The notes: generated by a model from the sequence alone, not told the origin. A stretch of 64,000 nt of DNA from Chromatiales bacterium (ex Bugula neritina AB1) (GCA_001730015.1 MDLA01000126.1:186001-250000), one strand, 5' to 3'; shown: positions 28,460 through 37,828, counted from the first letter of the stretch. A program made the numbers and translations.

Positions 28460-29122
28460 TTAGTAGCTGCCGTGGTCCGCTGTGGTGGATTGGCTGACCA
28501 GTTCGCGATAACGGTTAAGGTCGGCGGAGAATTTCTTCGCTACCTGACGACGTTCCCTGAGCTTTGATTTGATCAGCGCATTCGTGCTGTCAATACTTCT
28601 GATGACAGCGATTTTATCTGACTCCAGGCTGGCATTGGACGATTGACCCCGGGTACCGTTTCGTTCAATCTTTGCGTTGATTGAAACCAATCGTGAATTG
28701 AGTATCACCAGTTGATCATGCATTCGTGACACGGTGCCATCGATATGCCCGAGTTTTTTGTCGCGGGTGCGTGTTAAATCCTCCTCGTGAGGGAAAGATT
28801 TAATCAGCATTTGATCGTGCAGGCGTTGTGCTCTGGCCGCGGCCAGTTTTGCTTCCTGCGCTTTTCGTTCCTGTTTACTTGGTATACGTTTGACAGCCAC
28901 GCCTCGCTCGTTGAGCACTTGCGTTGAATTGCCGTAGTTTGCCGGAGGCGGTCTGTCCTGATAAGAAATGTTTCCGCTGTCATCAACCCACTTGTACCAG
29001 CGAGCGCTCGCCTGATCTGGAATGAACAACGCCAGGCTTAACAGGGTTATGACAGCAGCTGGTGCCCAGTGGACTAGCCGATTGTCAGTGTCACCCAGAC
29101 AAACCGAAGCGGTTTTTGCCAT
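28460..29122 (-). CDS. DUF4124-domain exported protein with coiled coil
   Basis: I take ATG 29122 as start; GTG 29167 in frame is an alternative. A hydrophobic segment near residues 18-38 ('AAVITLLSLALFIPDQASA') is a signal peptide or anchor. It is followed by the DUF4124 core 'YKWVDDSGNISYQDRPPP'. The rest, rich in Lys/Arg/Glu/Gln, is predicted helical. DUF4124 proteins are periplasmic or membrane proteins of unknown function. It is divergent from the exonuclease gene and convergent with argB. Confidence 0.8.
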   Translation of the reverse strand: MAKTASVCLGDTDNRLVHWAPAAVITLLSLALFIPDQASARWYKWVDDSGNISYQDRPPPANYGNSTQVLNERGVAVKRIPSKQERKAQEAKLAAARAQRLHDQMLIKSFPHEEDLTRTRDKKLGHIDGTVSRMHDQLVILNSRLVSINAKIERNGTRGQSSNASLESDKIAVIRSIDSTNALIKSKLRERRQVAKKFSADLNRYRELVSQSTTADHGSY

Positions 29123-29414
29123 AGCATCTTCAGAGATGACAGTTCGGGATCTTATATACTTGTTCACAATTGAAGGCCTGATCTGGGTAAAACGTCTCGG
29201 GGCTAATTCCCTAATAATTAATTCAACTATCCATATATAGCGGGTGATTTGTGAGATAGTTGATAGGACGTACGTCCAGTGTGAATTGTTTTTGTTTTGT
29301 AATTTTCCAAGTTTTGAAAACTAGCACGATTTGAGAATCTGCCCTTCAGATTCACCACAATCGGATGAACTGTGCGATTATTAAACAGGTCCACGAACTT
29401 GCGAAAAACGTAAA

Positions 29415-30191
29415 ATGAGAATCATCACTTTAAATTGCAATGGTATTCGCTCAGCTGCCAGGAAAGGTTTTTACACCTGGATGCAGCAACAAAATGCCGA
29501 TGTGGTCTGTTTGCAGGAAACCAAAGCTCAGCAGCACCAGCTGGAAGATGAAATATTTAATCCGTCGGGCTACACAAGGTTTCTGCACGATGCGGAAAAG
29601 CCGGGTTACAGCGGCACGGCATTGTACTGTCGGCAAGCTCCGAAGCGTGTGGTTTATGGTATTGGTGATGCAGATATAGATCGTGAGGGGCGTTATCTCG
29701 AAGCGGTGTACGAAAATCTGTCGGTGGTTTCCCTTTATATGCCATCGGGCTCATCTGGTGACGTTCGGCAGGCGTTTAAAATCAGAATGATGGATATAAT
29801 CCTTCCGCATCTACTGAAGCTAAAAAAACGTCGACGCCAGTATGTACTTTGCGGGGACTGGAATATTGCGCATAAGGAATGCGATATCCGCAATTGGCGT
29901 GGAAACAAAAAAAATTCAGGCTTCCTGCCGGAGGAACGCGAATGGCTAACTGAATTATTCGACAAGCATCGGTATGTGGATACCTTTCGCTGCCTTGAGC
30001 AGGAAGAACACGAATACACCTGGTGGTCGAATCGGGGGCAGGCATGGGCTAACAACACCGGGTGGCGAATTGACTATCAAATTTCCACACCGGGTCTCGG
30101 CAAGTGTGTAAAAAGTACCTCTGTTTATCGTGAAGAGCGATTTTCAGATCATGCGCCACTAACTATTGACTACGACTTCGAAATCGCCTGA
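29415..30191 (+). CDS. xthA: Exonuclease III family protein, Crc-related but with intact active site
   Basis: The 258-residue EEP-family protein has all catalytic elements of exonuclease III: 'LQETK' (Glu metal ligand), 'GDWNIAH' (Asp/Asn), and 'SDHAPL' (Asp-His). Other stretches ('MPSGSSGD', 'RRRQYVLCG', 'DIRNW', 'GFLPEEREWL', 'TPGLGKCV', C-terminal 'DYDF') and its placement after argB recall Crc of pseudomonads, which has lost nuclease residues. It is therefore probably a functional AP endonuclease/3'-5' exonuclease from the lineage Crc derives from. Convergent with ampG. Confidence 0.9.
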   Translation: MRIITLNCNGIRSAARKGFYTWMQQQNADVVCLQETKAQQHQLEDEIFNPSGYTRFLHDAEKPGYSGTALYCRQAPKRVVYGIGDADIDREGRYLEAVYENLSVVSLYMPSGSSGDVRQAFKIRMMDIILPHLLKLKKRRRQYVLCGDWNIAHKECDIRNWRGNKKNSGFLPEEREWLTELFDKHRYVDTFRCLEQEEHEYTWWSNRGQAWANNTGWRIDYQISTPGLGKCVKSTSVYREERFSDHAPLTIDYDFEIA

Positions 30192-30314
30192 TGAACACGT
30201 AGTTTTAACGTATCTGTTGCTGAGGGACACATGTGCCTGTTACAGATTCATGAAGCGTTTGAATCTAAACCTGGAATCACACCTGAGCACGGCCCGATTT
30301 ATTGCGGCTTGTGA

Positions 30315-32015
30315 TTATGCAGTCGGCCGGATCACAATTGTATCGTTAAATCTGCCGCGAGCCAGGTATATTAGAAACAACACCGGAACGGTTAGCAGCG
30401 CTGTTATGGTAAAGAATGTTGCATAACCCATAGACTCGACCATAGAGCCGGAATAGCCTCCGAGAATTTTGGGGAAAAGAGTCATTAGGGAACTGAAAAT
30501 AGCGTACTGAACCGCAGTGAAGGAGATATTTGTCAGGCTTGATAAAAATGCGATAAAAGCAGCGCTCGCGAGTCCGGCGGATAAATTGTCTGCGCCAATA
30601 ACGGAATATAACATCGGCATGCTTGGCTCTGCACTGGCGAGAACAATAAATAACAGGTTGGTCAGAGCAGAAAGAACAGCGCCTAAAAACAGAATCCGCA
30701 AAACACCAAAGCGCATAGCCAGAAAGCCTCCCAGAAAGCCTCCGGCAATTGTCATTAACAAGCCGAACACTTTGGCCACACTTGCGATTTGAATTTTGGT
30801 GTAGCCTAGATCCTGATAGAAAACATTTGCAATAACCCCCATTACAATGTCCGAAACCCGATATAACCCGACCAATGCAAGCAGCAGCAGTGCTGCCGCC
30901 AGGCCATAACGCTGGAAAAAATCGCGGATGGGGTCGACATACGATTCTTCGATCATTTGTCTATTGCCGACGCCAGCACCGACCAGTGCCAGAGCAACAA
31001 ACCAGGCCGCTGCCGCAGCACAGGCTAGTCTAATTGTGGCGACCAGAAAACCTGCCAGATGGCGATTGTTAAATGCTTCGGTTAATGTTGCCTTCAGTGA
31101 AGATGCCATACCGCTACTGAGTTTGAATATCGCGATAAACGCAATCACGGAAATTAAAAATACCAGTAAGAACCGCAGGTAGTCGGAGGCCTGGTATTGA
31201 TCCGGATCGCTTCGCGGGTTGTCTGGTTCGTTCACTATAAATGTGGTTGCCACTCCGATCAGCATGACTGCCGCCATAATCGCGTAGGTGTTCATCCAGG
31301 CGGAATAGTCGTACACCTCTTTTGTCGAGCCGAATTGTGATGCCAGATACAGTGCCCCTGCACCCGCCACGATCATCCCGATACGATATCCGGCTATGTA
31401 TGTAGAGGATAATAGTGCCTGAAGTTCAGGCCCGGCAGACTCGATTCGAAACGCATCTATAACAATATCCTGAGTCGCCGATGAAAATCCGAGCGCCACT
31501 GCTGCGAATGCCATCATGGTTAGGCTTCCCTGACCCAGAGCGGGGTCGGTCATTGCCATCCACAATATTGCGCCGATTACGGCAAACTGTGATAACAGAA
31601 GCCAGCTGCGTCTGCGGCCAAGCAATCCGGTAAGTCCTGGTATTGGAAGTTTGTCTATTAAGGGAGCCCAGACAAACTTGAATGAATAGCCTAGTGCTGC
31701 CCAGCTGAAATAGGTGACAGCGGATTTCTTCACCCCGGCTTCACCTAGCCAGAGGCTTAGCGATGAGAAGATAAGTAGAATCGGGACTCCGGCAGAGAAC
31801 CCGAGAAACAACATAACAATGGCTCTGGGATGCAGTAGTACATGGATGCCATAGGCGATTGCGGTAATACAAAAGGCTCGAAAAACAATCAGTGGCGAGT
31901 TTTGCAGACCTGGAATGCCGCCGAAAAAAGACTTGATCAACAGAACACCACCTAATAGAAGAGCGGCAGCAGCGAGCCGGTTGCGGTTGTTGCTCCAGTC
32001 TATTTCGCCAGACAT
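30315..32015 (-). CDS. ampG: AmpG-type muropeptide permease (MFS)
   Basis: The 566-residue polytopic membrane protein has the AmpG hallmark 'SSATQDIVIDAFRIE' and 'GYSFKFVWAPLID', with at least 12-14 hydrophobic helices. AmpG imports anhydro-muropeptides released by wall turnover, feeding recycling and, in some species, beta-lactamase induction. It is longer than enteric AmpG because of an N-terminal extension with extra hydrophobic segments and inserted helices near the middle. No AmpR/AmpC genes are visible. Confidence 0.88.
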   Translation of the reverse strand: MSGEIDWSNNRNRLAAAALLLGGVLLIKSFFGGIPGLQNSPLIVFRAFCITAIAYGIHVLLHPRAIVMLFLGFSAGVPILLIFSSLSLWLGEAGVKKSAVTYFSWAALGYSFKFVWAPLIDKLPIPGLTGLLGRRRSWLLLSQFAVIGAILWMAMTDPALGQGSLTMMAFAAVALGFSSATQDIVIDAFRIESAGPELQALLSSTYIAGYRIGMIVAGAGALYLASQFGSTKEVYDYSAWMNTYAIMAAVMLIGVATTFIVNEPDNPRSDPDQYQASDYLRFLLVFLISVIAFIAIFKLSSGMASSLKATLTEAFNNRHLAGFLVATIRLACAAAAAWFVALALVGAGVGNRQMIEESYVDPIRDFFQRYGLAAALLLLALVGLYRVSDIVMGVIANVFYQDLGYTKIQIASVAKVFGLLMTIAGGFLGGFLAMRFGVLRILFLGAVLSALTNLLFIVLASAEPSMPMLYSVIGADNLSAGLASAAFIAFLSSLTNISFTAVQYAIFSSLMTLFPKILGGYSGSMVESMGYATFFTITALLTVPVLFLIYLARGRFNDTIVIRPTA

Positions 32016-32152
32016 ATAGCCTCTGTATTTGTTGTATGGTGCGAATGCCGACTATATCGCATTTACGGCTGATGTCGTACTGTCAAAAGTCGATGCGATT
32101 TTAAATAATTCAAGGTGGAAGAGTTGTAATCTGGCTGCAATTATTGTTGTAA

Positions 32153-32836
32153 TCACTGGTAGTTGTCGGTGATTAGTCGAAGTTTGGGTTTTTCGTTGTC
32201 TTCGGGCTCTGAGTCGTCTTTGGTATCTTCTGTTTTATTGATGCTCTGCTGAGAGGGTGCAGGCCACCATGACTTTCCCGACAATGCCTGACTCATAGCC
32301 TGAGTAAGGCTATCCATAAATTCCTCGCGGTTACCCTTGCCGCAAATCCATTCGCGGAACAGGGGCTCAATACTGATTTTATCTGTGGTGCCATCCCGCA
32401 TTTTCCATTGCACAGTAAACTTGGGTCTCATGTCGCGCCACACCAGCAAGCCTATAAAAATACCCAATATAATCGGAAAATAGACAACGGTGTAGTTAGG
32501 GGATGTTTCTTTCACCAGGTCAATTAATATGACAAGCGCGAGCATTAGTGAAGAAACGATTAGAAGCAGTTTGCAAAAACGATGGTTTGTTTGTGTTGCC
32601 CGATAGTATCGTTTGTTCAGGCTGATCATATGCTCGAACATATAGGTTTTCAGCATTCTGTCGAATGGGTCTATATAGGCGAGTCTGGTGTCCGTAACAA
32701 GTATGGTTCCCCTTCGCAAAATCTCTGTTTCTCCCGGAAACAGAGGAATAGGTTTTGGACTTGTTGTTGCAGGTGCAGCGCGTTTTTTAAAAAATGAAAT
32801 ACACCACGATTTAAATAGTGCGGGGTGAATTTGCAT
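32153..32836 (-). CDS. Two-TM membrane protein with PH-like N-terminal region
   Basis: The 227-residue protein has a segment 'GETEILRRGTILVTDTRLAYID' followed by 'YMFEHMISL', which resembles the start of bacterial PH domains (bPH). Two hydrophobic helices at about 87-108 and 117-133 follow, then a soluble part and an acidic, Ser/Asp/Glu-rich tail. The family is not recognised with certainty. It follows the methyltransferase gene by 30 bases on the same strand, so the two are likely an operon. Confidence 0.65.
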   Translation of the reverse strand: MQIHPALFKSWCISFFKKRAAPATTSPKPIPLFPGETEILRRGTILVTDTRLAYIDPFDRMLKTYMFEHMISLNKRYYRATQTNHRFCKLLLIVSSLMLALVILIDLVKETSPNYTVVYFPIILGIFIGLLVWRDMRPKFTVQWKMRDGTTDKISIEPLFREWICGKGNREEFMDSLTQAMSQALSGKSWWPAPSQQSINKTEDTKDDSEPEDNEKPKLRLITDNYQ

Positions 32837-32866
32837 GTTTTGCGTATCCGTCTTGTGAGCGCCAGC

Positions 32867-33505
32867 CTATTTGCTGCAGCAATATATTCGGGTTGGTGGA
32901 AGGTTTTGCCAAACCGTGTGAGTTTTATGAACAGTAGAAAAGAAGAGCGGCAGACTGTTTATATAGTACCTTCCACGCTCCCTCATTTTTGCGCCGGCGT
33001 AAACGATGGAAATGAATCTGCCGCCGGGCTTCAGAGAAGCGGAAATAGTTTCCAGTAGCTGTTCCTGCTCGTGTGGATTAAAAATTGTCCAGGGGAGGCT
33101 GGTTATAATGCAGTCGCAGAGACCGAATGAGTTAACGTTCAGGTAGTGAGATAATTTTGTTGCCGAATCATGGTAGACACGGGCCTGCGGGCATCGATTC
33201 CGGGTGGCATCAGCGAAGGCTTCATTGACTTCAAGGGCGAAGAAATCGGTAGCTGGTGATATTGATTTGAGTATTTGTGTAGTAAAAACCCCAGTGCCGG
33301 GCCCTAGTTCAACAACCGTTTTTGAATCGCTGATATCGGCTAATTCGACAACACGCCTGGCCACAAACGAGGAGGATGGTGCAATAGCGCCGGTCAGCGA
33401 AGGCCGTTTCAAGGTTTCTATGGCAAAATTCAGGGGATTGAATTTTTTTTCAATCGCTAGTGGTGCTGCAACCCGGCTGGCGGGATTAGATACTGGAGGA
33501 AGCAT
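32867..33505 (-). CDS. Class I SAM-dependent methyltransferase, PmtA-like
   Basis: The 212-residue protein has the SAM-binding motif I 'VVELGPGTGVFTTQIL' and an N-terminal stretch 'LKRPSLTGAIAPSSSFVARR' that is characteristic of phospholipid N-methyltransferase (PmtA/rRNA-adenine-methylase-like) proteins. 'TSLPWTIFN' occupies the motif IV position. PmtA converts phosphatidylethanolamine toward phosphatidylcholine; whether this one does is an inference. Its downstream neighbour is a membrane protein. Confidence 0.78.
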   Translation of the reverse strand: MLPPVSNPASRVAAPLAIEKKFNPLNFAIETLKRPSLTGAIAPSSSFVARRVVELADISDSKTVVELGPGTGVFTTQILKSISPATDFFALEVNEAFADATRNRCPQARVYHDSATKLSHYLNVNSFGLCDCIITSLPWTIFNPHEQEQLLETISASLKPGGRFISIVYAGAKMRERGRYYINSLPLFFSTVHKTHTVWQNLPPTRIYCCSK

Positions 33506-33585
33506 TATTATTAGCCTGTTTAGGTTGCCTCCGTCGGAAGAGGAAAAACCGCCGGTGACTTGAATTAGTCTCTTTCTGGTTAGAT

Positions 33586-34062
33586 TCAGGTGTCGTTGCC
33601 GGACTTCGGATCCATTGCCCCGGTTACATCGAATGGTATCGGTGTTGCCCAGTTTTTTATCGCGACGGTTCCGGCGAGTTCGTAATCAAGGTTAAGAGTT
33701 TGTCCTTCCAGCAGGGTCTTCAGGGTGTTCGCCAGGCGATCGATGCCAGCAGTGACGTCAAGGGTAAGTGTTCCTTCCCCGTTTGCCGGTATGATTGTCA
33801 TCTTGGTATTTTTGCCACTGGCTATATCGGCATCATTAAACCGTGCAATAAAATTGATCGATTCAACGGGCAATTCGAAATTATTAGGATTGCTCACTCG
33901 CAAATTAAAACGTAGTTTCTGTTCCGTCAGGCTGATATTAAGCGGTATAACATTGATTAGTTCGACTGTGGGCTTAACCGGTTTGGTCGTTAGAGTGGTG
34001 CACGCAACCAGCGTGGCTAACATGAGGGCAATAAATAGCCGGACCATCATTTTTATAGTCAC
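33586..34062 (-). CDS. LEA14-like (WHy domain) lipoprotein
   Basis: TTG 34065, GTG 34062 and ATG further in are all possible starts; GGAG lies eight bases before the GTG. The N-terminus is a lipoprotein signal ending 'LVAC'. The rest forms one LEA type 2/WHy beta-sandwich ('LRFNLRVSNPNNFELPVESI'). In proteobacteria these small lipoproteins are associated with desiccation or envelope stress, but the role is unclear. It is separated by about 80 bases from the methyltransferase gene. Confidence 0.82.
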   Translation of the reverse strand: MTIKMMVRLFIALMLATLVACTTLTTKPVKPTVELINVIPLNISLTEQKLRFNLRVSNPNNFELPVESINFIARFNDADIASGKNTKMTIIPANGEGTLTLDVTAGIDRLANTLKTLLEGQTLNLDYELAGTVAIKNWATPIPFDVTGAMDPKSGNDT

Positions 34063-34452
34063 CAAAGGTTCTCCGGCATATGCGCTTTAGGTGAGCAGAT
34101 TAAAGCACCCGACGCAGTGTTATCGACTGAGATAACGAGCCCGGAAAAAGGCTGATTATAACATAACGAGGTGTTTAACTGGTTTTCAGACCAGCAGGTT
34201 GGTTGTTGCTATCCGTCAATGTGTATGGCGGTAGGTGTGAAAAGAAAGTTGCTTTTGAATCGAAGCTGCGTGATATCAGGAGGTCAACCGGATTGCTGAT
34301 AGTACCGGTTTGCCTGGCAGAGTGACTTCGGGATTGGCAACAAGGTGGTGATTTACAACCGGGCTCCGGCACTGCCGGAATCAAACTTGTTGGTGACGCA
34401 CTCCGGGGGCATATCGACCCGACGAGTTGCTCGTCGGGCCGTAAATTTCTAG
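34063..34452. other. Intergenic region left of the hairpin elements
   Basis: No convincing gene is visible in these ~390 bases; a 69-codon minus-strand ORF (34175-34384) has no family resemblance. The region ends in a perfect short hairpin at 34418-34438 and then the CTAG-bounded elements. Confidence 0.5.
34418..34438. repeat. Perfect 9-bp hairpin
   Basis: CCCGACGAG (34418-34426) and CTCGTCGGG (34430-34438) flank a TTG triplet. There is no U-tract on either strand, so terminator function is doubtful. It lies 15 bases before the first CTAG-bounded element. Confidence 0.5.
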
Positions 34453-34617
34453 CTAGTGCCCGTCCATAAACCGGGGCGTAGCGAGGGTCACTCAGGTTCG
34501 TGAGATTTCGCCTAACAAATGTGGGCGTTTAGTCATTCTAAATAACTACATGTGGTCGGTGAAAGATCGCGTGTCCTGAGGGATCCGCAGTAGCGCTGGT
34601 TTATGGACGGGCACTAG
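34453..34617. mobile_element. MITE-like hairpin element, copy 1
   Basis: The core is 157 bp (34457-34613) between two CTAG tetranucleotides. Ends are TGCCCGTCCATAAACC and GGTTTATGGACGGGCA, a perfect 16-bp terminal inverted repeat. The interior is also an imperfect palindrome, so the whole folds as one long hairpin. There is no ORF. Copy 2 follows directly. The right ~100 bp are identical in the two copies; the left parts differ at several positions. The transposase family that would mobilise it is not evident. CTAG duplication is known for some IS5-type elements. Confidence 0.72.
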
Positions 34618-34782
34618 CTAGTGCCCATCCATAAACCGGGGCGTAGCGAGGATCATTCAGGTGCGAGAGATTTCGCCTACTACATGTGGGCGTTTAGTCA
34701 TTCTAAATAACTACATGTGGTCGGTGAAAGATCGCGTGTCCTGAGGGATCCGCAGTAGCGCTGGTTTATGGACGGGCACTAG
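34618..34782. mobile_element. MITE-like hairpin element, copy 2
   Basis: This is a second 157-bp core (34622-34778) in direct orientation to copy 1, again between CTAG sequences. Its left end has one mismatch (TGCCCATCC). All three boundaries of the pair read CTAGCTA (34449, 34614, 34779). The right CTAG contains the TAG stop codon of the HDOD gene read on the minus strand, so insertion at this target kept the protein intact. Confidence 0.72.
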
Positions 34783-36104
34783 CTAAGTAGCTGATGTATC
34801 GATTTGAGCTCGACAGCAGCCTGTTGCAGTATTTGCTTTGGATTCTGCAGATCAATGCCAGCTTGCTGTAATTTCCTCGGTAACAGCAGATTGACTACGC
34901 TTGGGATTGATTTGTTATCGCCCTCCGGCATTTCGCTTTCAATTATCAGCAAGGCGGCCGTGACCAGATCGGCGTAGGTAATTTCACCGGTGTGGTTGCG
35001 GTAAAAATCGCGAGATAATTCAACAGCTTCGATAAAATTACAATTGAATCCCCATGCGCCCAGCAGCCACATGCCTACTATCTCACGCAAGTTACGCGTT
35101 GATGCCTGCAGTGTTTCGAAATCATCAAACTGCTCCGGGTGATCATTTGCATGACCAAGTACCAGCAGTTCGCCTACGTCGGCTAACAGGCCGATTAAAT
35201 GCGCTCGATCATCGGATAAATGAGGTACCGTTTTGGCGAATACTTTGCAAATGGCAGCGGTCAGAGTTGCTCGACGCTGGTAGTTTTCCATGTGCTTTTC
35301 AATAACCGGATTACTCGATTCCCACTTCTGCTCTGAGGGAATTTTCACGGCCAGAGCATTTGCGCTTTCAACGCCCAGACGGGTAATGGCTCCACGCATC
35401 GTTTGAGTGGTTTCGCCGGTGCCAGCAAGTTTGTTTGCCTCGTGAAGGGTGTATGCAGTGAGGGCCGGATCAGATGCAAGCGTCTGTGATAATTCCGGAA
35501 TGCCCATAGAGCCTCTGGCAAGCAGTGTCGAGATGCGCTGGCCTATATCAGTCTGGCAAAAGAGTGATATGTTGCGTTTTTCAAAGGCTGTAACAATATC
35601 GTCGAAAATGATGTTGTCATTTTCAGTTACGCGGATATCAAGCACCTTCGTGGCCGATTTTTGCTGCTCATTGAGCAGAATATCGAATAACTCCCGACCG
35701 AAGCGGACCAGCTGAGCGGTGGTTTTTGTCCGCACTGAATGGTGCTGGGTAAATTCTTTCAAAACCGGCTGCAGCGCTCTGTCTGAGCCCGAATTCAACG
35801 CTTCGGAATCATCTTTGTCTCGAGTATTGATTACATCCACCTGCCCTTCCAGCAGATAGGTAAACCAACGATGCTCCTTGTTGGCAGCAATGTCGGTCGA
35901 GCGATTCATGTTGAATACAGAAGCAGACTTGCAGATAGTCAGTCTGTTGGTCTCGTTGAGTTCAGAAATTGGTGACAAACGCGCAGCGAGGTCGAGAAGC
36001 TGACCCATGTCATTTGCGCTGGTGTCTACCGCAGCCGAGGATTTGGAATCGAAATTGAACACGTAGGTACGCCCAATGTTGGTTGTGACAATGCTTTGGA
36101 ACAA
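34779..36104 (-). CDS. HDOD-domain protein with N-terminal cyclic-nucleotide-binding-like region
   Basis: The 441-residue protein starts at TTG 36104. The N-terminal ~150 residues look like a degenerate cNMP-binding/cupin-type sensor region ('EHRWFTYLLEGQVDVIN'). The C-terminal ~240 residues are an HDOD domain ('IPELSQTLASDPALTAYTL', 'ITRLGVESANAL', 'HLIGLLADVGELLVLGH'), a catalytically inactive HD relative used in signalling. The C-terminus ends LLS with TAG inside a CTAG that borders the hairpin element. Cofactor and partner are unknown. Confidence 0.82.
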   Translation of the reverse strand: MFQSIVTTNIGRTYVFNFDSKSSAAVDTSANDMGQLLDLAARLSPISELNETNRLTICKSASVFNMNRSTDIAANKEHRWFTYLLEGQVDVINTRDKDDSEALNSGSDRALQPVLKEFTQHHSVRTKTTAQLVRFGRELFDILLNEQQKSATKVLDIRVTENDNIIFDDIVTAFEKRNISLFCQTDIGQRISTLLARGSMGIPELSQTLASDPALTAYTLHEANKLAGTGETTQTMRGAITRLGVESANALAVKIPSEQKWESSNPVIEKHMENYQRRATLTAAICKVFAKTVPHLSDDRAHLIGLLADVGELLVLGHANDHPEQFDDFETLQASTRNLREIVGMWLLGAWGFNCNFIEAVELSRDFYRNHTGEITYADLVTAALLIIESEMPEGDNKSIPSVVNLLLPRKLQQAGIDLQNPKQILQQAAVELKSIHQLLS

Positions 36105-36220
36105 CCATCGGCTGGATTTTGCGAATGTTTAGGTTTAACGTTGGTAGCGTGTCGTAGAGCACATCTTCGGAATATCTTGATTTACCTACACAATTTCCGG
36201 GGTGTTTATCGGTTGCCGGG

Positions 36221-37159
36221 TCAGCTTGCCCGCAGTTGCTTTGGTATGCTGAACGTTATGGTTTCTTCTTTTCCGCGCAGTTCATTAACGTCTGATGCAC
36301 CGCGTTGCCTAAGGTGATCTATAACCTGTTGTACCAGTTCCTCCGGGGCTGAAGCTCCTGCGGTAACGCCGATCTGTTTACAGGAAACCAGCCATTCGTC
36401 ATCAATGTCTGCGGCACCGGTGATCAGATACGAAGGTAAACCGGCACGTTCGCCAAGCTCACGCAAGCGGTTCGAGTTGGAGCTGTTTGCCGCCCCGACC
36501 ACCAGCAGCAAGTCGGATGATTTGCAAAGTTGTTTTACCGCATCCTGACGATTTTGGGTTGCGTAGCAAATATCGTCTTTGCGGGGCGTTTTTATTTGCG
36601 GGAACCGTTGCTGCAGGCGAGTGATGATTTCCTGGGTATCGTCTACCGATAGGGTTGTTTGTGAAACGAAAGCCAGTCTGGATGGATCTGCTACCACTAG
36701 TGAATCTACATCGGCTGGTGTTTCGACCAGTAGAATCCTGCCACCGTGGCTGCAGTCATAGCGCCCCATGGTGCCTTCAACTTCCGGATGCCCTTTGTGT
36801 CCGATCAGGATAACCTCGCGACCTTCCCGAGCATACTTGATAACCTCGATGTGTACTTTAGTGACGAGTGGGCAAGTGGCGTCGAACACAGTCAGCTGGC
36901 GATCCTCCGCTTCAGCCTCTACGCTGCGTGATACACCGTGCGCCGAGAATATAACGGTACTGTCGTCGGGTATTTCATGTAGTTCGTCGACAAAAATTGC
37001 ACCTTTGTCGCGCAATCCGTCGACCACATATTTGTTGTGTACTACTTCATGGCGAACATAAATTGGTGCGCCGAATAGCTCAATTGCACGTTCAACAATC
37101 TCGATGGCACGGTCTACACCGGCGCAAAATCCCCGCGGGTTTGCCATAACTATATTCAT
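36221..37159 (-). CDS. ispH: 4-hydroxy-3-methylbut-2-enyl diphosphate reductase IspH
   Basis: I start at ATG 37159 ([14 protein letters not shown]), because this places the three Fe-S ligands at C12, C96 and C198, as in E. coli IspH, and 48 upstream in-frame codons have no family match. Conserved '[10 protein letters not shown]', 'FSAHGVS', '[10 protein letters not shown]' and 'SQTTLS' supply the substrate-binding His, Glu and Thr. It is the last enzyme of the MEP pathway and makes IPP and DMAPP. It follows lspA by 112 bases; fkpB, often between them, is missing. Confidence 0.96.
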   Translation of the reverse strand: MNIVMANPRGFCAGVDRAIEIVERAIELFGAPIYVRHEVVHNKYVVDGLRDKGAIFVDELHEIPDDSTVIFSAHGVSRSVEAEAEDRQLTVFDATCPLVTKVHIEVIKYAREGREVILIGHKGHPEVEGTMGRYDCSHGGRILLVETPADVDSLVVADPSRLAFVSQTTLSVDDTQEIITRLQQRFPQIKTPRKDDICYATQNRQDAVKQLCKSSDLLLVVGAANSSNSNRLRELGERAGLPSYLITGAADIDDEWLVSCKQIGVTAGASAPEELVQQVIDHLRQRGASDVNELRGKEETITFSIPKQLRAS

Positions 37160-37271
37160 GTTGCCCTGTCTCTTGTGTACGACTGTGGAATCCTGTGCAT
37201 CGCTATTGTTCTGAGCGGACTGGTTTAACCGTTCATCTGCACGAGCTGACAACCTCTGGGCGCCTGCTGCC

Positions 37272-37763
37272 TCAAGAGTTACTGTTGTCGACCTTGCTGT
37301 CATTAGGGTCAGCCATAAATGAGGTTGCCAGCAGAATCACGGTACCAACGCAAATCGATGCATCGGCAATATTAAACGCGGGCCAATAGAAGCGCTCGTA
37401 ATACCATTGAATAAAATCGATAACGTAGCCGAATATAACCCGATCGATTAGATTTCCGATTGCGCCTCCAAGAATTAAAGACAAGGCAACACCAAGCCAT
37501 TTCTCGTTGTGCTTGAGGCGATATATCCAGACAACCAGAACTATACTGATTATGGTGGCGACAATGGTAAAAAACCAGCGCTGCCAGCCCCCTGCATTAC
37601 TTAAAAAACTAAAGGCGGCACCGTAATTGTACATGAGTGTCCAGTTAAAGAACGGCATCACGGGGTTTTGCTCATGTAGCTCCAGCGAGGTATTGGCTAT
37701 CCATTTTGTTATCTGATCAATCGCAATTATCACCAGCACGATAAACAGGTAGATCTTTTTCAT
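37272..37763 (-). CDS. lspA: Lipoprotein signal peptidase
   Basis: From ATG 37763 the product has 163 residues with four membrane helices. The catalytic aspartates are visible in 'VIDFI' (about D116) and 'FNIADASI' (about D134); 'NYGAAFSFL' is the conserved loop. LspA removes signal peptides from lipoproteins, several of which are encoded in this window. The frame is open upstream into ileS, but the extra 41 codons look non-coding. It is 65 bases after ileS on the same transcript. Confidence 0.95.
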   Translation of the reverse strand: MKKIYLFIVLVIIAIDQITKWIANTSLELHEQNPVMPFFNWTLMYNYGAAFSFLSNAGGWQRWFFTIVATIISIVLVVWIYRLKHNEKWLGVALSLILGGAIGNLIDRVIFGYVIDFIQWYYERFYWPAFNIADASICVGTVILLATSFMADPNDSKVDNSNS

Positions 37764-37828
37764 AAGGGCCCAAGGGTAGCGTGACAGGGATGGTGTAATT
37801 GTGGAGAGTTCTGCAATGCTGCACAGTG

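Noticed and set aside
34175..34384. 69-codon minus-strand ORF between the LEA14-like gene and the hairpin elements
   Set aside because: No family resemblance, no ribosome-binding site and poor coding character.
34507..34535. GCCTAAC and GTTTAG-like boxes in the hairpin element, considered as an integron attC site
   Set aside because: The boxes are not conserved in copy 2, and no integrase or cassette array is present; the perfect terminal repeats fit a MITE better.
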